The notes: generated by a model from the letters alone, not told the origin. 64,000 nucleotides of DNA from Calliopum simillimum (GCA_951812925.1 OX638372.1:88061058-88125057); one strand, 5' to 3'; shown: positions 11,701 to 24,150, numbered from the stretch's first letter. Numbers and translations are program-made.

Positions 11701-12040
11701 AAACTTTATTTTTCAACTTGAATAATTGTTTCACTTCAAGTGATTAGATCTAAGTCATTCGTGCATAGTTTTCGAAACAATTTTATTTTTCATAAGCCTC
11801 AATAATTTGCCTTAAAGTTTTGTGAAAAAAATTTTTAATATCAGCGCTATTTCATTATATGCTTAAAAATGAGAAAATTTTCAAAAATTTTGTATTTTTC
11901 ATAGACTATAACTTACAAGTTTGATCAGGTTTACCGTTCCTACTATATAGGAAATACGCGGACAGATTTCTAGTATTGACTTGGAAGAAAAAATCTTGCT
12001 CAAAGTTTGCACAAAGGCTACTTTTTTTTACAATGAGTGA
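8766..12040. other. Noncoding stretch with minor repeats
   Basis: No gene was recognised over 3.3 kb. Small items: an imperfect hairpin with arms GCCATAATG / CATTATGGC (9509-9578), a 21-bp direct duplication ACTATGATGAAAAATGTTAT (9700-9743), and a (CATA)n run near 10030. The open frames at 10010-10842 and 10907-11597 have no family motif, have AT-rich biased composition and look accidental. Confidence 0.5.
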
Positions 12041-12781
12041 AGTAGGTTGCCTTTTATAATTCGGGATTGGGCAACACTAATGTCAATAGCTGAAATCTGG
12101 CAACACCATAATAAAGTTTGACATTTTTTAGCATAAACGTACTCAGAACGTTTTGACGTACGACCATCATTTGTGTTGCTTACAGTGACTTGAAAAAATC
12201 AATTTGGCAAAAAAATAGATTAACTCGTGAACATTTTCGTGCGATCATTTTTCACAACTTTCGACGTGGATTATCACGATAAGAGTGCATGGATGAACTT
12301 AAACCTTTGTATGGCGATGAAGCACCATCCTATAGCACTGTGAAAAACTGGTTTAATGAATTCAATCGTGGCCGTCGCTCACTCCAAGACGAATTTCGTG
12401 AAGGTCGTCCAAAATCAGTTGTTGTTCCGGAAACCATTGATGCTGTGCGCCAATTGATATTGCAAGATCGTCATGTGACCTATCGAGAGATTGAAACAAC
12501 CTTAGACATTAGTGGGACCAGCATACATTCAATATTGCATGAACACCTGGCCGTAAAAAAGATTTGTTCTCGTTGGAAACCCCATAATTTATCAATTGCT
12601 TAAATTTTCAATGGAAAAATTGATTTTCTTAACTCACTGTAATCAAAACAAATAGCACTTGTACATCAAAACGTTGTGAGTACGTTTATGCTAAAAAATG
12701 TCAAACTTTATTATGGTGCTGCCAGATTTTAGCTATTAACATTAGTGTTGCCCAATCCCGAAATATAAAAGGCAACCCTCG
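12041..12781 (+). mobile_element. Internally deleted mariner (741 bp) with long TIRs, copy 1
   Basis: Both ends read CGWAGGTTGCCTTTTATA...TTCGGGATTGGGCAACAC, giving inverted repeats that extend well over 100 bp and include the former 5' noncoding region. A TA follows the right end. The element keeps only the DNA-binding half of the transposase; the catalytic DDE/D half is gone. A second copy at 60549-61289 has the same length and the same deletion. A 105-bp patch (12274-12378) is much more diverged than the rest. Confidence 0.9.
12289..12603 (+). pseudogene. Mariner transposase N-terminal (HTH) fragment
   Basis: The frame reads DELKPLYGDEAPSYSTVKNW, FNEFNRGRRSLQDEFREGRP, then VPETIDAVRQLILQDRHVTY and GTSIHSILHEHLAVKKICSR before stopping after KPHNLSIA. 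This is the bipartite helix-turn-helix DNA-binding domain of mariner transposases, including the linker GRP and second HTH. A mariner transposase is about 345 residues; this is 104. The usual start is lost: at the position of the sister copy's ATG, this copy has ATA plus a one-base deletion, and a TAA lies just upstream of the Met used here. No catalytic Asp is present, so it cannot transpose; at most it could bind element ends. Confidence 0.88.
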
Positions 12782-14351
12782 TAATTAACAATTGCACTGA
12801 AATAAAAAAAAAATATGATGTCTGTTTCAATCATAGCCATTTTTATCAGAAGTATTCTGTTACTTTTGAATTTGTAAATACAAATTTTCAAGTTGATGTC
12901 TCTATTGCAACCAATTTTTTGCAAATTTCTTAACAAAAAAAAGGTACATTTGAATGGCAAGTGGAAGTAGTTTTTGTCCGATTTTTTACATCTCTAAACC
13001 TAACATGCGCATAAGGAATTCAAGTTTATATACAAAATTTCAACTCGATATCATTGAAATTGCGGCTGCAATCAAATTATAAGCATTCAGATTGGCAAAA
13101 TCTGACACTGTGTGATGTAAAGAAAGTTCACATTTATTTTTTTACAAATACTTAAAATACTTTTACTAACAATTTTTTTTTACTAAAATTTTTTTCCCTA
13201 ATTTTTTTCCCAACATATTTATACTAAAATTTTAATTAAAATTGTTTTTACTAAAATATTTTTGTAAAAAAAATTTTTAACTAAATTTTTGTGACCAATT
13301 TTTTTAAACTAACATTTTTTACTAAAATTTGATTTCTAAATTTTTCAGCTGAAATTTTTTTACAAAGTTTTTTAACTGGAGTCTTTTTCTAAAATTGTTT
13401 TTACAAAAATTTGTTTTAATAAAATTATAACAATTTTTTCGTAATTTTGGTTGGTTCTGTGATGTTTTTATTAATTTAATGTTACTGAAACAAGAACGGA
13501 CTTTGCAATAAATTTGCAGTCGATTTTTTTGCTGCAGTGTTGCATATGTCAAAAAGTGGTTCAACCAATTCAGCCTCATCTCCAGATTTTATGTTTGTTT
13601 TCTCGTGAAAAAAATAAACATCAAAAAAAATAAAAATCACCAAGGAATAAAGCACATAAAATGAGCGAGTAGAAAAAAATAAATGAAGCCTCATTTTATG
13701 ACCTAAATTCTTTTTTTTTTTTTATTATTATTATTTTCACAAACATTCTTTTACTATAATTTTTTGTTACTTTTTTTTTCGTTTTGTAAAAAAAAAATGC
13801 ATGTTAAGACAAAAGCACTGCGTTCCAAAGCTTATGCTAATATTATTAAGTAAAAGGGTGTCAAAGGAAAAACAAAAAAGCACCAGAGGGAAGGAAGGAA
13901 ATTTATGCTGTTGTATAATGAAGTTGAAGCCAAGGAGCAGAGCAGAGGAGCGCCTTTGTATTCAGTAGGGAAGCAAGCAGCAGCAACACTAAAGTGACAA
14001 AAGATGTCGTCTAAAGGAATTCAAAAGAAGCTTAAATCAAGCGAGAGAAATTATGTGATAAAGTCATCATAGTACAGTTTTGTTGCATTTAAAAGTAAGC
14101 GAAAAGGTTAATAAAAATTTTAAAAGGAAATATTTAAGAAGACAATTAAAGACAGTTTAATGCACCCTAAGGATGTGTTAAGAAAAATTTAATTTCTCAA
14201 AAGGATTAGAAAAAAAGTCGTACTATAAATATTATAAGAGACATATCACTTTTATAATGCACATTAGACCGGGTCGAAAGCTTACTTTGAGAGTATTTAG
14301 GAAACAACATTTCTTTTTTTTTTTTTTTTTTTTGGACCACGCTCTTTGTTC
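12782..14351. other. Noncoding, T/A-rich low complexity
   Basis: Between 13140 and 13440 the sequence is a monotonous series of TTTTTACTAAAATTTTT-like phrases, a degenerate short repeat. Further T-runs lie at 13710-13790. No coding motif; the minus-strand ORFs of 70-85 residues are composition artefacts. Confidence 0.5.
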
Positions 14352-14355
14352 TTAA

Positions 14356-14674
14356 CCCTTTCGAACCGGTTGGGACAATATATCCCAAAATTGCTTCAAT
14401 AAATACATAACTCGGTTATTAACGTCACTTATTGAATGAATAAATATAATTAATGCAGTTTTTAGTAACCACTGTTTTTTCTTATAACCACTCCAAGGAT
14501 ATTATATCCCAAAAATTCAAATCAAAAACATCTGTTGGGAGTATAGAAGGGAAGCGCCTCTTGCGGTGAAATTTTGAATTTAGAGACGGTCAAACATTTT
14601 ACTTAAATTAAGTTTCTAAGGTTAACCTATCACAAATATTGTGTACCCCACAGTTTTTTTTCGGGTCGAAAGGG
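14356..14674. mobile_element. TTAA-flanked MITE (piggyBac-like ends)
   Basis: A TTAA lies on each side (14352-14355 and 14675-14678), and the ends are CCCTTTCGAACCGG and, inverted, CCCTTTCGACCCG. TTAA target sites and CCC-starting ends are typical of piggyBac-type elements; the assignment to that superfamily is inference. It is 319 bp with no coding capacity. The phrase ATATATCCCAAAA-like is repeated internally at 14376 and 14500. Confidence 0.8.
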
Positions 14675-14678
14675 TTAA

Positions 14679-15311
14679 GATAAATTTAGTTTTTTTGAAG
14701 AGATTTTTGTACGTTTATATTTCTTTAATGCATCAAGTTCATGATACAAAAATACGGAGAGTGTTATTTCTTGATATTGTACTTAGGATTCTACTAGATC
14801 TTTGTATAATGTCCATGAAGGATTGCTTAAAATGCAAGTCTGTCAACACACAAATCGTTAATCAGTCGAAACATAACAACGTGTGTTAATATTCGATTCA
14901 GTTTCCAGAATGTTGGTGAAGAATAGCTTTTTTGTATATGGGCAGAAAATGGCAGTATGGCAGTAAAAAACATCCTCCTAAAAAAGTTGTAATAATAAAC
15001 GTAAAAAAGAGTGAAAAATCATCTTGTAATTGTATTTTAATTTTCCATAGTAAAATTCAAAATATACACGGTTAAGGCATTTTTTACACTTAAATGAGCA
15101 TAAAAGCCTAAAAATAAAATCACTAGCTTTTTCTGCACAAGGTGTTGCCGGGTAGGTGTGGAAGGCACCTTTTTGAAGTGAAATAAATTTGTTTAGCTTA
15201 TAAAGAGGGATTTTATACCATGGTAAAGGCAAATTAAAACTCACAAATATTTTTCAGTTACAAAGTATAATGTGCAACGAAAGTGTAATAATACATTTTA
15301 AGGAAAGTTTT
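14679..15311. other. No recognised feature
   Basis: AT-rich noncoding sequence. The short ORFs carry no known motif. Confidence 0.4.
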
Positions 15312-15422
15312 GGGGGTTATCGTGAATAAATATTACCGGAGAATTTTTTAAGACTGCAATAGAGAATGCACGTGCAGTAGTCTGAGAAAAATTTCCCAGG
15401 AATATTTTTTCACGATAACCCA
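15312..15422. repeat. Short hairpin element, GGGTTATCGTGAA ends
   Basis: GGGTTATCGTGAATAAATATT at the left pairs with AATATTTTTTCACGATAACCC at the right, with a central loop AAGACTGCAATAGAGAATGC...GCAGTAGTCTGAG that is itself partly palindromic. The same loop phrase (AAGACTGCAAAGTAGTCTGAG) recurs at about 30945, so this is a small dispersed hairpin family. Confidence 0.65.
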
Positions 15423-15959
15423 GTTTATGAAAGTTTCTAGTTTTTTAGCTCAAAAGCAGTTAATTTTACTCCGAGTTAACTTTTTTTCAATATGTACTTG
15501 AATGAAGTAACTGAACAGTACGCTCAACCCAACATGTCATCTGTTACATGCATGTTTGTCGCAAAATAATGAAACTAACCTATATCAGATCTAGAAAACG
15601 TCAGAAAGACCATTTAAAAACCAAATTTGACATTTTTTTAAGTTTAAAATTAGTCAGAAATAAAATTATGGCATTTTTGTGGAGTTGCGCAAATAAAATT
15701 GCCGGAAGTTGAAAATTGTGGTTGACAGTTCAGTGCAATTTGTAGAAAGTTCGTGAAAGCATCTTAAGTCAATGACATTTTAGTGGAAGCTTTTATGAAA
15801 GTATCAAATTCTCATTTTAATGTTTATAAAAAAAAGTTATTCAGACGGTTAAAAAAGAAAAAAATGAGCAAAAATTTACTATTTAGGTGGGAAACTTCAA
15901 AGGTACATTTTTGAGAAACCTGCTTTTTTACTCATAAAAAAATGTCTAAGATGTTTTTA

Positions 15960-16640
15960 GTTTTAACCCAATGTGCACAAAAACGGATTTGCTTTTAATA
16001 ATGTTAACGCTGTGCTAAAAAAAAAAAAAACAAAAAAAAAAAACAAAAAAAAAACAAAAAAAAAACAAAAAAAAAACAAAAAAAAAAACAAAAAAAAAAA
16101 ACAAAAAAAAAAAACAAAAAACAAAAAAAAAAAAACAAAAAACAAAAAAAAACAACAAAAAAACAACAACAAAAAACAACAACAAAAAAACAAAAAAAAA
16201 AAAACAAAAAAACAACAAAAAAAAACATTTTGGAGCGCTTATTAGCGATTAAAAAAAAGGAAAAAAAAATAAAAAAAATATAACGATCTGCCTATGGTAG
16301 GATTCGAACCCGGGTAGATCCGCAGTGACGGACCCGTTTCGAATCCGAAACGTGCGTAAATACGAATTCAAACCGGATTCGCTTTTAAAATTATAATACT
16401 GTATATTTATAAAAAAAAAACACGTTTTGATTAACTTATCAACATTAAAAAAAAAATAAGAAAAAATGTAAGAAAAAAAATGATATAAGTTCACCTGTGG
16501 TAGGATTCGAAAATCGTAAACTCGAATTCAAAACGGATTCGTTTTTTTAGACGAATTTCTCCCGCTACCGGGTCAGTGACGAATCCGCAACGGATAAAAA
16601 GTACGAAAATATGAACCCGTAACGGATTCGAAAGGGGTCC
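15960..16640. repeat. A-rich tract plus SINE-like modules with tRNA B-box-like motifs
   Basis: A 200-bp (A)nC tract runs from 16018 to 16225 after AATGTTAACGCTGTGCT. It is followed by GGAGCGCTTATTAGCG and, on the minus strand, ACCCGGGTTCGAATCC (about 16302-16317), a good match to the pol III B box. A weaker TTTTCGAATCCTACC is at 16500. The phrases GACGGACCCGTTTCGAATCCG, ACGAATTCAAACCGG and ACGGATTCGYTTTT repeat through 16640. A sister segment (GTGCACAAAAACG...AACGGATTTGCTTTTA) is at 43998-44115. The coding-looking frames are Lys/Phe homopolymer artefacts. Confidence 0.5.
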
Positions 16641-18333
16641 GTTTGGCACACTGGGATATTTTAAAATCGATAGAAGTGACAAAACAGTTTTGATTTGAAA
16701 AATATAAGATTCTAGTAAAAATAACATTTGCATATTAATTTAATAATTGAATTTAATGATGAAATATGAATATTTTCTTAAAAACATTTTATTGGTCAAT
16801 TTCTACGAAATGCAAATTACTGTTATGCATGCAAATCGTAGCATACTTTTGAGTGGCAATGTTACAAATTAATAATTTCCTACACAAAATGAAGAGAAAT
16901 TACCTACATTTCATTGCATGTCAATAAGAAAATTTTAAAAATTTATAATCAAAAGTACATTTACACCTACGGCAGCCAATCCTTAAAAAAAAAGTTCGCT
17001 TGATAGCGCAAAATAAGCGCAAAATAAGCCAAAAAAACGTTCAAGTATACTACACTTCCGTTGCAATGACCTACTTTAAGCATGATATATTGAATAAAAC
17101 GAATTTTAGCGTTTGTTTTTCTTTTTTTTTACAAAAATTTAATTGTTTTGACCAAGTTAAGTCTAATGACGGATGGTACCAGCACATATCATGACTTTTA
17201 CAACCCCCATCATTCTACTCGCGCTATCAACAAATTGCGTTTTGAATTTTTCAAATGCATGCAAATGCACAGTGAGCCGCAACAGAAGCGTTTGAATATG
17301 TTTTAAAGGACCTTCATCGTTTGTTGTTGGTCCTGTCTTGCAATTTCAAATGTTTCTATGATTAACATGCAAATTTTAGCTTGAGCTAAATTTTAAAGAA
17401 TTAAAAGAAAAGAAAATAAATTTAATCTGAAATTAATTTTCATTTTGACATAACATTTCACGCTATGCTGCAATGCAGTTGAACTTCGATAACGTGAACT
17501 GTGGTATTTAAAAAAATTTATAGCACCAATCAAAGCATGGTTGAATTTTCTTTATCAGTTCGATATGAGAAAAATCCGATATTTTTTTATGAATAATACT
17601 TTATCGAGTAATCAAAGTTTGACTGTATTTTTTGAGGTCATTTCAAGAGTACATACGTAAGCAACAAAAAATATAAATAAAAATGTTAGTTAGGTACTAA
17701 GACCGCACCACAGGTAAAGTGAAAATAAAAGCCTAATAATACCAATGAAAAGAAGAAACAAATTACTGACTTGCACAAAAAATAAATGAAAATGTATGGA
17801 TTTTTTTTTTATTTTTTTTTTTTTTTTCTTTAGCAACCCTTAAAAGCTAAATTGGTTTAGTAGCGCACACAAAAACATTACAACAACAACAAAAAACACT
17901 CATACATATTGTGAAAACAACGTGAACAACGTCTTTAGTAAAGATATAAAAACTAAAATTAACCTTCCTTTTTTTACTGACTGACTTCCAAGATGGGTTA
18001 CGTGGACGTCGACTGGCTCAAAATAAGGCACCCGTGCTAAGGCGCAAATGATAATGTTACACATAAAAGTTAATGAAGGTGAAGCGACATATTTTTTAAA
18101 AGCACACACTCAGACATAAAGCAAATGTGTATGTATACCTTCTAAGTATGTAGTAGGTACAATAAAATCCTTAAAAATCGCTTAAGGGACATCAAAATGG
18201 CATAAGTATGTGAACAAAATTATTACTTTCATGCTTTTAAGTAAACAATGCGAAATTTTCAAGTTTTTGGGATAAAAAAAGGCAAGAATTGTACAAAATT
18301 TAATTTCTTTTCTTTCCATGAAATTAAATTTTT
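16641..18333. other. No recognised feature
   Basis: AT-rich noncoding DNA with T-runs at 17800-17830. No gene, TIR pair or tandem array was recognised. Confidence 0.45.
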
Positions 18334-18997
18334 GCGCAGAGAAAACAACATTGTCAAAAGTGGCAGAAACGTGGTTATTTTAACCACGTGGCGACCCAAA
18401 TTTTGAACACATCTCGATTGTTGCAGTTTTAACAACGCGCGTTGCTATATGGGTTTTAACTACGTTTGCGAGTGCTTTAGCAATGTGCGTTGTTAAATAA
18501 AATACAAAAAAATATAATTTTTTTCATTATTTTTTCAATTCTAATTTTTTCCTGACAACAACAATGAAACTGATATTATTTTCTTTTTTAATTTTCAATT
18601 TTTGCTTTGAATAACATTTTTTCTATTTTATATTGGAGAGATTTGATCCTGGAACCTGTCGTGTGATAGATGCGGACGTTAGCAACTCAGCCACGGCCAT
18701 CATTATTGTGAAGTTGACTGAAAGTCTTTTTGTTTTGAAATAAGCTGATTTGGTTTTAACTACATTTCGTAGCTGATTTGAGTTTAACAACGCTTCGTGA
18801 GTGTTTTGACTACGTTTCGTTGCTGATTTGGATTTAACAACGCTTGGCAACCAACGTTGTTGAATAAGTTCCAACCACGTTCGTGAGTGATTTAGCAACG
18901 CACCATACAAATATGAGCTTGGAGCGCTGTTAAATCCAAATCAGCAACGAAACGTAGTTAAAACACTCACGAACGTGTTTTTTCTTCGCTCTGTGTA
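18334..18997 (-). mobile_element. ACACAGAG-ended composite repeat, copy 1
   Basis: The left end has GCAGAGAAAACAACATTGTC and the right end TTCTTCGCTCTGTGTA. It shares the whole layout with the element at 58983-59590 in opposite orientation, and with the first bases of a third copy at 63957. Layout: a palindrome ACGTGGTTATTTTAACCACGT (18370), a tRNA-like segment (about 18640-18710, minus strand, GGTTCCAGGATCAAATCTC), then several modules built on GATTTGGATTTAACAACGC and AACTACGTTTCGTTGCTG. No protein is encoded. Confidence 0.7.
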
Positions 18998-19257
18998 TTT
19001 TTATGGGCAAGTTGCAAATTCTGTTATTGAAAATTAAGTCCCCTTTTAACTTGGCAAGTTTTTTACCTGAACGGATTATTATTCGCCGCAAAATTAAATA
19101 AACTTAAAAAAAAATATATTATATTATGAAAAAATTAAATAAGATAAAAAAGAATATATAAAACAACAAAAAAACATACAGGATGTAATCAATAAGGTTA
19201 CGAAACTTCTGGGAAGTAGTTGAGGAGACATAGACTAAAAAAAAATGCACCTGAAAG

Positions 19258-20786
19258 GGAGGGGGTACAAAATGTACCCCTGAGGAGTTATAGAGTTAAA
19301 ACTGATTTTCTGACTTGATTTGCAAAAAAAAAATGAATGGGTCACTCTAACGTTCAAGAGAATTTTGTTTTCGGAAACTTTTGGTTTATTGTATGAGCGT
19401 TCTTAGAGTGTATTTGGTTTATAAGGTTTAAAAGAAATTCTTTATTTAAAATTTTTTTCCTAATTTTTGCCTTTGGCGGCCATTTTAGTATTAAAAAGGT
19501 CGAATTAACACCCTTTTATATTTTTTTTTTTTTTTTTGAAGTGACCTCGATTAAAATTCAATATAAAATTAATTAGCTTAGAGCATTAAAATCATATATC
19601 TAAAAGCAAAAATTACTGGGGCTTTGAAACTTGGCACACTTGTTAATAGGACTATAGTTTCTTTACAAAAAAAAGTTTACCGCTTAATTTGGGTCTAACT
19701 CCCTTTTTGAAGGTTCAAACATCAAAAAAGTCATTTTTTGACAAACTATTAGTCGGAAAAAAAATGTTCAGGCAAAATTTAAAGCTGATGCAATTCTGCA
19801 CATTTTGGTTTTTGAAACATCTTCGTAGCATAATTTTCAAGAGTCCTTTTTTTCGTTTTCTAAAACGAACGAGTGTCAAAATTGTAAATATATCATATTA
19901 ATTTTGAATTCTAATGTTCATAACTTTTTTGTTTCTTAACCGATCAAAATAGATCGAAAAGCATTTTGAAGCTTGAAATTCCATCTTTTTAATTTCATAG
20001 TTTTTAAATTAAATTTTTTTAATTAAGAGTCTTCTTTTTCGCTTTCTAAAATGAGTGAATTTCCTAAATTGAAATATTTCACTTTAATTTTAAGTTATAA
20101 CTGGTATAACTTTTTTGCTTCTTATCAGATCGTAAAAGGTCAAAAAGCATTTAAAAGGTTGATATTTAATCTTTTCAATTTTGTAAAAACCTTAAAAAAA
20201 ATCACCCGATACTAACACTTTTATACTGGGAGTAAGCCTAAGAAGGGGCGGAACACGCCCATTTTCTAAAATTTTCATAATCTTAACAAAAGGCATCACT
20301 GTGCTAAATTTTATCAAAATCGAATAACGTTTACTAGATTTGGCCGCTCAATATATGACTCGCGACAATGCGTGGCGCCTTCAAACAAATTATTCTTGAA
20401 AAGTATTTTTTTCTGATCTCAATTGCAAAAAATTGGTATGACAAATGTACTACCGAATTAAAGGAAACTTAACAAGGATTCAAAAAAAAAAAAAAATATA
20501 AAAGGGTATGTTAATTGGACCTTTTTCATACTAAAATGGTCGCTAAATTCAAAAATTAGGAGAAAAAAAAATTAAATAACAACTTTAAAAATCCAGAACT
20601 TTGCGAAATCCTTTTAAGCCCTATAAACCAAATGAACCCTTAAGAAAGCTCATACAACTAGCTAAAACTTTCCTATAAAAATGTTTTCTTTAAAACGTTA
20701 GGGGGAACCCTTTAAATTTGTTTTTTTAAAACAAGTCAGAAAATCAGTTTTAACCCTATAACTCCTAAGGGGTACATTAACATTAC
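19258..20786. repeat. Inverted-repeat (foldback) element
   Basis: Left arm 19258-19545 (GGGTACA...CCTGAGGAGTTATAG; CCATTTTAGTATTAAAAAGG) pairs with right arm 20480-20786 (CCTTTTTCATACTAAAATGG; CTATAACTCCTAAGGGG). The interior is AT-rich with repeated TTCTAAAAYGARYGA phrases (19857, 20045). A partial relative lies at 59640-59905. No transposase was seen. Confidence 0.7.
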
Positions 20787-21281
20787 AACTTTTTTTTTTA
20801 TTATGGAGTTTTTCAGCTAATAATTGGAGGGTTAGGGACAATTCTGAACCAGGTTTTTTTTCTATCACGTCAGGTTTCTGAATTATCGTTGCTTCAAATT
20901 GCAGAAAGCGTTGTATTCAGTCATACGAAGCACATCCAGGAAAAGATTTAATTTATTTTAACTAAATGCATCGGATAGCCATGAACTTTTTTTACAACTT
21001 TACGTTTTTACTTAATTGGAACCTTACTTCCCAGCTATCTATCATCCATCGAAGTACAAGTATCACAATTTCCTATAAATTTATTATACTGCTTTGTATG
21101 GAGTTGAAAAGCCTTTATTTCAATATATGAGCCGTTCAAAATGACAATGGGGCAAGTCCATTTTTAAAAAAAATTGAGATAATGATATTTCAGATAATAC
21201 TAAATATGATCTTTTTATCTGTAAAAAAAATTTGGTCAGAAAAGTTCAGATACTCGATATACTTATATGATATGGAAGTTT

Positions 21282-21417
21282 TTATACCCTACACCCAGGG
21301 TATATTCACTTTGTCCTTCCGTTTGTAACGCAGAGAAGGAGGCGTGGCAGATATAGAAAAGTATATATATTCTTGATCAGCGTCACCTCCTGAGTCGATA
21401 TAGCTATGTCCGTCTGT

Positions 21418-21462
<45 letters not shown>

Positions 21463-21962
21463 TGTGTGTGGAAATACACTTTTTGGGAAAACTAAGCAAG
21501 ATAATTCAATGAAATTTGGTGCACAGTCTTCGGCGTCAAAGTTAGCTCGGGGGATTGAAAATGAGCGAAATCGGTCAACGCACACGCCTACCGCCCATAC
21601 AAAAAATATATTCAAAATGCAACTTTTTGAGTTTTTTTCACGATAATGCAACCAAAATTCACATAAATACTATGAATTAAAAGCGCAAGGTCTGAACAAA
21701 AACCAGGAGAATTGGGACAAGAGGGCGTGGCACCTCCCATATAAGCAAAAACTTCAAAACGCTATACTGAAAACATTTTTTGAGATAATCCATCCAAATT
21801 TCACTCAAATGCTAAGAACTATAAGTTCAAACTCTGAGAAAAAACTGGGTGAATTTGGACAAAAGGGCGCGGCACCTCCCATGCAAGCAAAACTTTCAAA
21901 ATACTGCTGTGTAGGGTACTTAATGTTTGGCCAGGCCAAAGGTAACACCCTTACTAGTTGCT
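21282..21962 (+). repeat. Mini-me/DINE-like interspersed repeat with (GGCT)n microsatellite, copy 1
   Basis: It starts TATACCCTACACCCAGGG, runs through GGAGGCGTGGCAGATATAG, a TATATATA stretch, TCACCTCCTGAGTCGATATAG and a GTCY/GGCT microsatellite (21410-21470), then 100-140-bp modules (AAAACTGGGTGAATTTGG, GGCACCTCCCAT) and ends TTTGGCCAGGCCAAAGG. Three further copies lie at 32425-33345 (minus), 41690-43490 (plus, headless) and 53947-54432 (minus). The combination of TA and GTCY microsatellites resembles dipteran mini-me elements; the name is an inference. Confidence 0.75.
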
Positions 21963-22439
21963 ACTAACGTTTTTATAAATTTGTTAATTTTGAAAGTGGT
22001 GCAAGTCCATACTATAGTAGAGTAACGTTAGCATTTTATTTCGAAGTCAGGAAAAACTGCTCCGATTTTGATAATCTTGTTTTTAAAATGTGCAGAAATA
22101 AAAAAAGTTTGACCTCCATAATTTAAAAATGTGTAATCTTGTTTATATACTAAATAAAAAAGAGTTACATTTGTTCCTTGTAGACTCAGAGACTAGCAGA
22201 CCGATTTTAATGAAACTTTCACATTAGTGTTAGAAAATATTTCATCAAAGGCTAAAAAAGTGAGCGGTAACACGCCCCCAAAAAACTAATTCCTCATATC
22301 TCCGAAACTACTTGACGCTGATAGCTGAAATACATATGAAAAAAGTACCATGGCAAATAATGACACGCGTTTAAAAAAGTCACATTCCTCTAAAAAAAAA
22401 TGTTGACACAGATTTAGAAAATACGTAAAGATAAAGTAA

Positions 22440-22950
22440 CACCGGGACACAATACGCCAATTTTTAGAACAGCATAAGTCAGATAGATATTCCTGTTTGA
22501 AATTTATCTACCAAATATTATATTTTGCGTTATATGACGAGTTAACGTAGTTCAGAAAAGGAGGGGTACACTTATCTGATTAAATCCGTTTTCCAACCAG
22601 CTTATTTTACGCATAATTGGAGCGTTCCTACCAAATTTCATCAAAATAGATCGAATTGTTTGCGATATATAACATTTCAAAGTGTCTATTTGTGAAAAAG
22701 TAAGGGTGGCACTCATTCGATTTTGACCATTTTTTAACAGTGTATCAAGTTCGGCATTTCCTACTACATTTCATCAAAAAAGTTTGTATAGTTTGCGAGA
22801 TATAAAATATTTATGGAAAAGTAGGTGTGACACTCATTTTTTGTTCAGTGTATCACGTTCAGCACCTTCAAATAAATTTCATCACAATATCTTGTATAGT
22901 TTGCGAGATATAGCGGATTGTAACGAAAAAATGTGTGGCGCTGTCTCAAA
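22440..22950. repeat. Degenerate tandem repeat, about 120-bp unit
   Basis: Three units contain CCTAC(C/T)AAATTTCATCAAAA followed by GTTTGCGATATA and a GTRGCACTCAT phrase, at about 22627, 22757 and 22868. Noncoding. Confidence 0.55.
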
Positions 22951-23497
22951 ATTTTACTTCAAGCGTGGCCAAAAAAATTAACTTCAAAAAGTCTGATACA
23001 ACTGAAATATTATCCCTTCATAATAAACGATTACAAAAATTTGTTAATTTTGAAAGTGAGGCAAGTCCATTTTGGTGAAATGAAACCTTTATTTCTTGCC
23101 CTTCTTTTTAGCCAGCACTTTAAACGCTATTGGATAATAAACTAACATTATCTAGCAACACGTTATCCAAAAAAAATGTCCATTAATGCTTACCAATATT
23201 TTTAAATTAACTAAAACGCCAACCTTTAAGTATCTCGGAATAACAAAAAGTGGACTTGCACCATTGTCATTTTTAACGGCTCATATAATAACTGGAAAAG
23301 TAATGATCTAATTGAAAAATTGTAGGATAAAGTTTAATGTGTAAGATTATGGCGTTGGCAGATGTTAGTTGCGCCATTAACTGTAAGTGTTATATATAGT
23401 TTCAAAAACGCCTCGATACAGCTTCTTCTGCACTTTAAAGCCGGTTATCTTAAAAACCTGACGTGATAGAAAAATTCCAAGTTCAGATTCGTAAACA

Positions 23498-24150
23498 GGT
23501 GGTCTCTCGTCCATAAACAGCTATAAAATTTTTGAAATAGAAAACCATTGTGGGACTGTGAAATTAATAAATAGCAAAATAACGCAATTAGCTTGGTTAC
23601 TAAATACCTCAAATGATATTAATTTTAAACGAAAATATAATTATAAATATATAAATGAAATATGAAGTGTTAATTGTAGCGCAAATATCCACAAAACAAA
23701 AATAACAAAAAAAAAAAACATGAGATTAAGAATATACTTTTCGTAAAATAAGAATTGTTTTAAAAATAAAACACAAAACAGCCGAAACATATGTAGAATG
23801 TGTGGAATATACAAAAATATAAAATTGTACATGCAAATTTCAATAGCAGATATTAAGGCTGACCAGTCTTACTCGCTTAAGAAACAGAAAAAAGAAATAA
23901 ACAAAGAAAAAAACTAAAAACTGTACCAATAATGAACCAGATACTTATATATGAAATAATAATGTAATTGATTACATTAGACATGATTTAATAATGTGAC
24001 AGATTTGATCAAAATATGAGTGAGCCATGAGGTAGTATTAAGAGGCGTCACATCGAGGTCAATATTCCAAAAAAAAAATATAAAAAATCTGAGAATGATC
24101 GCCAAATAGCCCTGTAGCTTTCCAAATGTAGTCCATAGAGGGGTGAAATG
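23498..24150. other. No recognised feature
   Basis: AT-rich noncoding DNA; no repeat structure was recognised. Confidence 0.4.

Larger units (their letters stand above)
20841..23497. repeat. Element with long inverted ends, interrupted by nested repeats
   Basis: The left part contains TTTCTATCACGTCAGGTTT (about 20862) and GACAATGGGGCAAGTCCA (21139); the right part contains the reverse complements AAACCTGACGTGATAGAAA (about 23453) and TGGACTTGCACCATTGTC (23252). The arms are 300-400 bp. A further direct repeat of TTTGTTAATTTTGAAAGTG lies at 21990 and 23040. A mini-me-like repeat (21282-21962) is nested inside. No ORF with a family motif. Confidence 0.65.

Noticed and set aside
15963..16245. 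Phe-rich and Lys-rich ORFs over the A-tract
   Set aside because: Homopolymer artefacts of an (A)nC tract on both strands.
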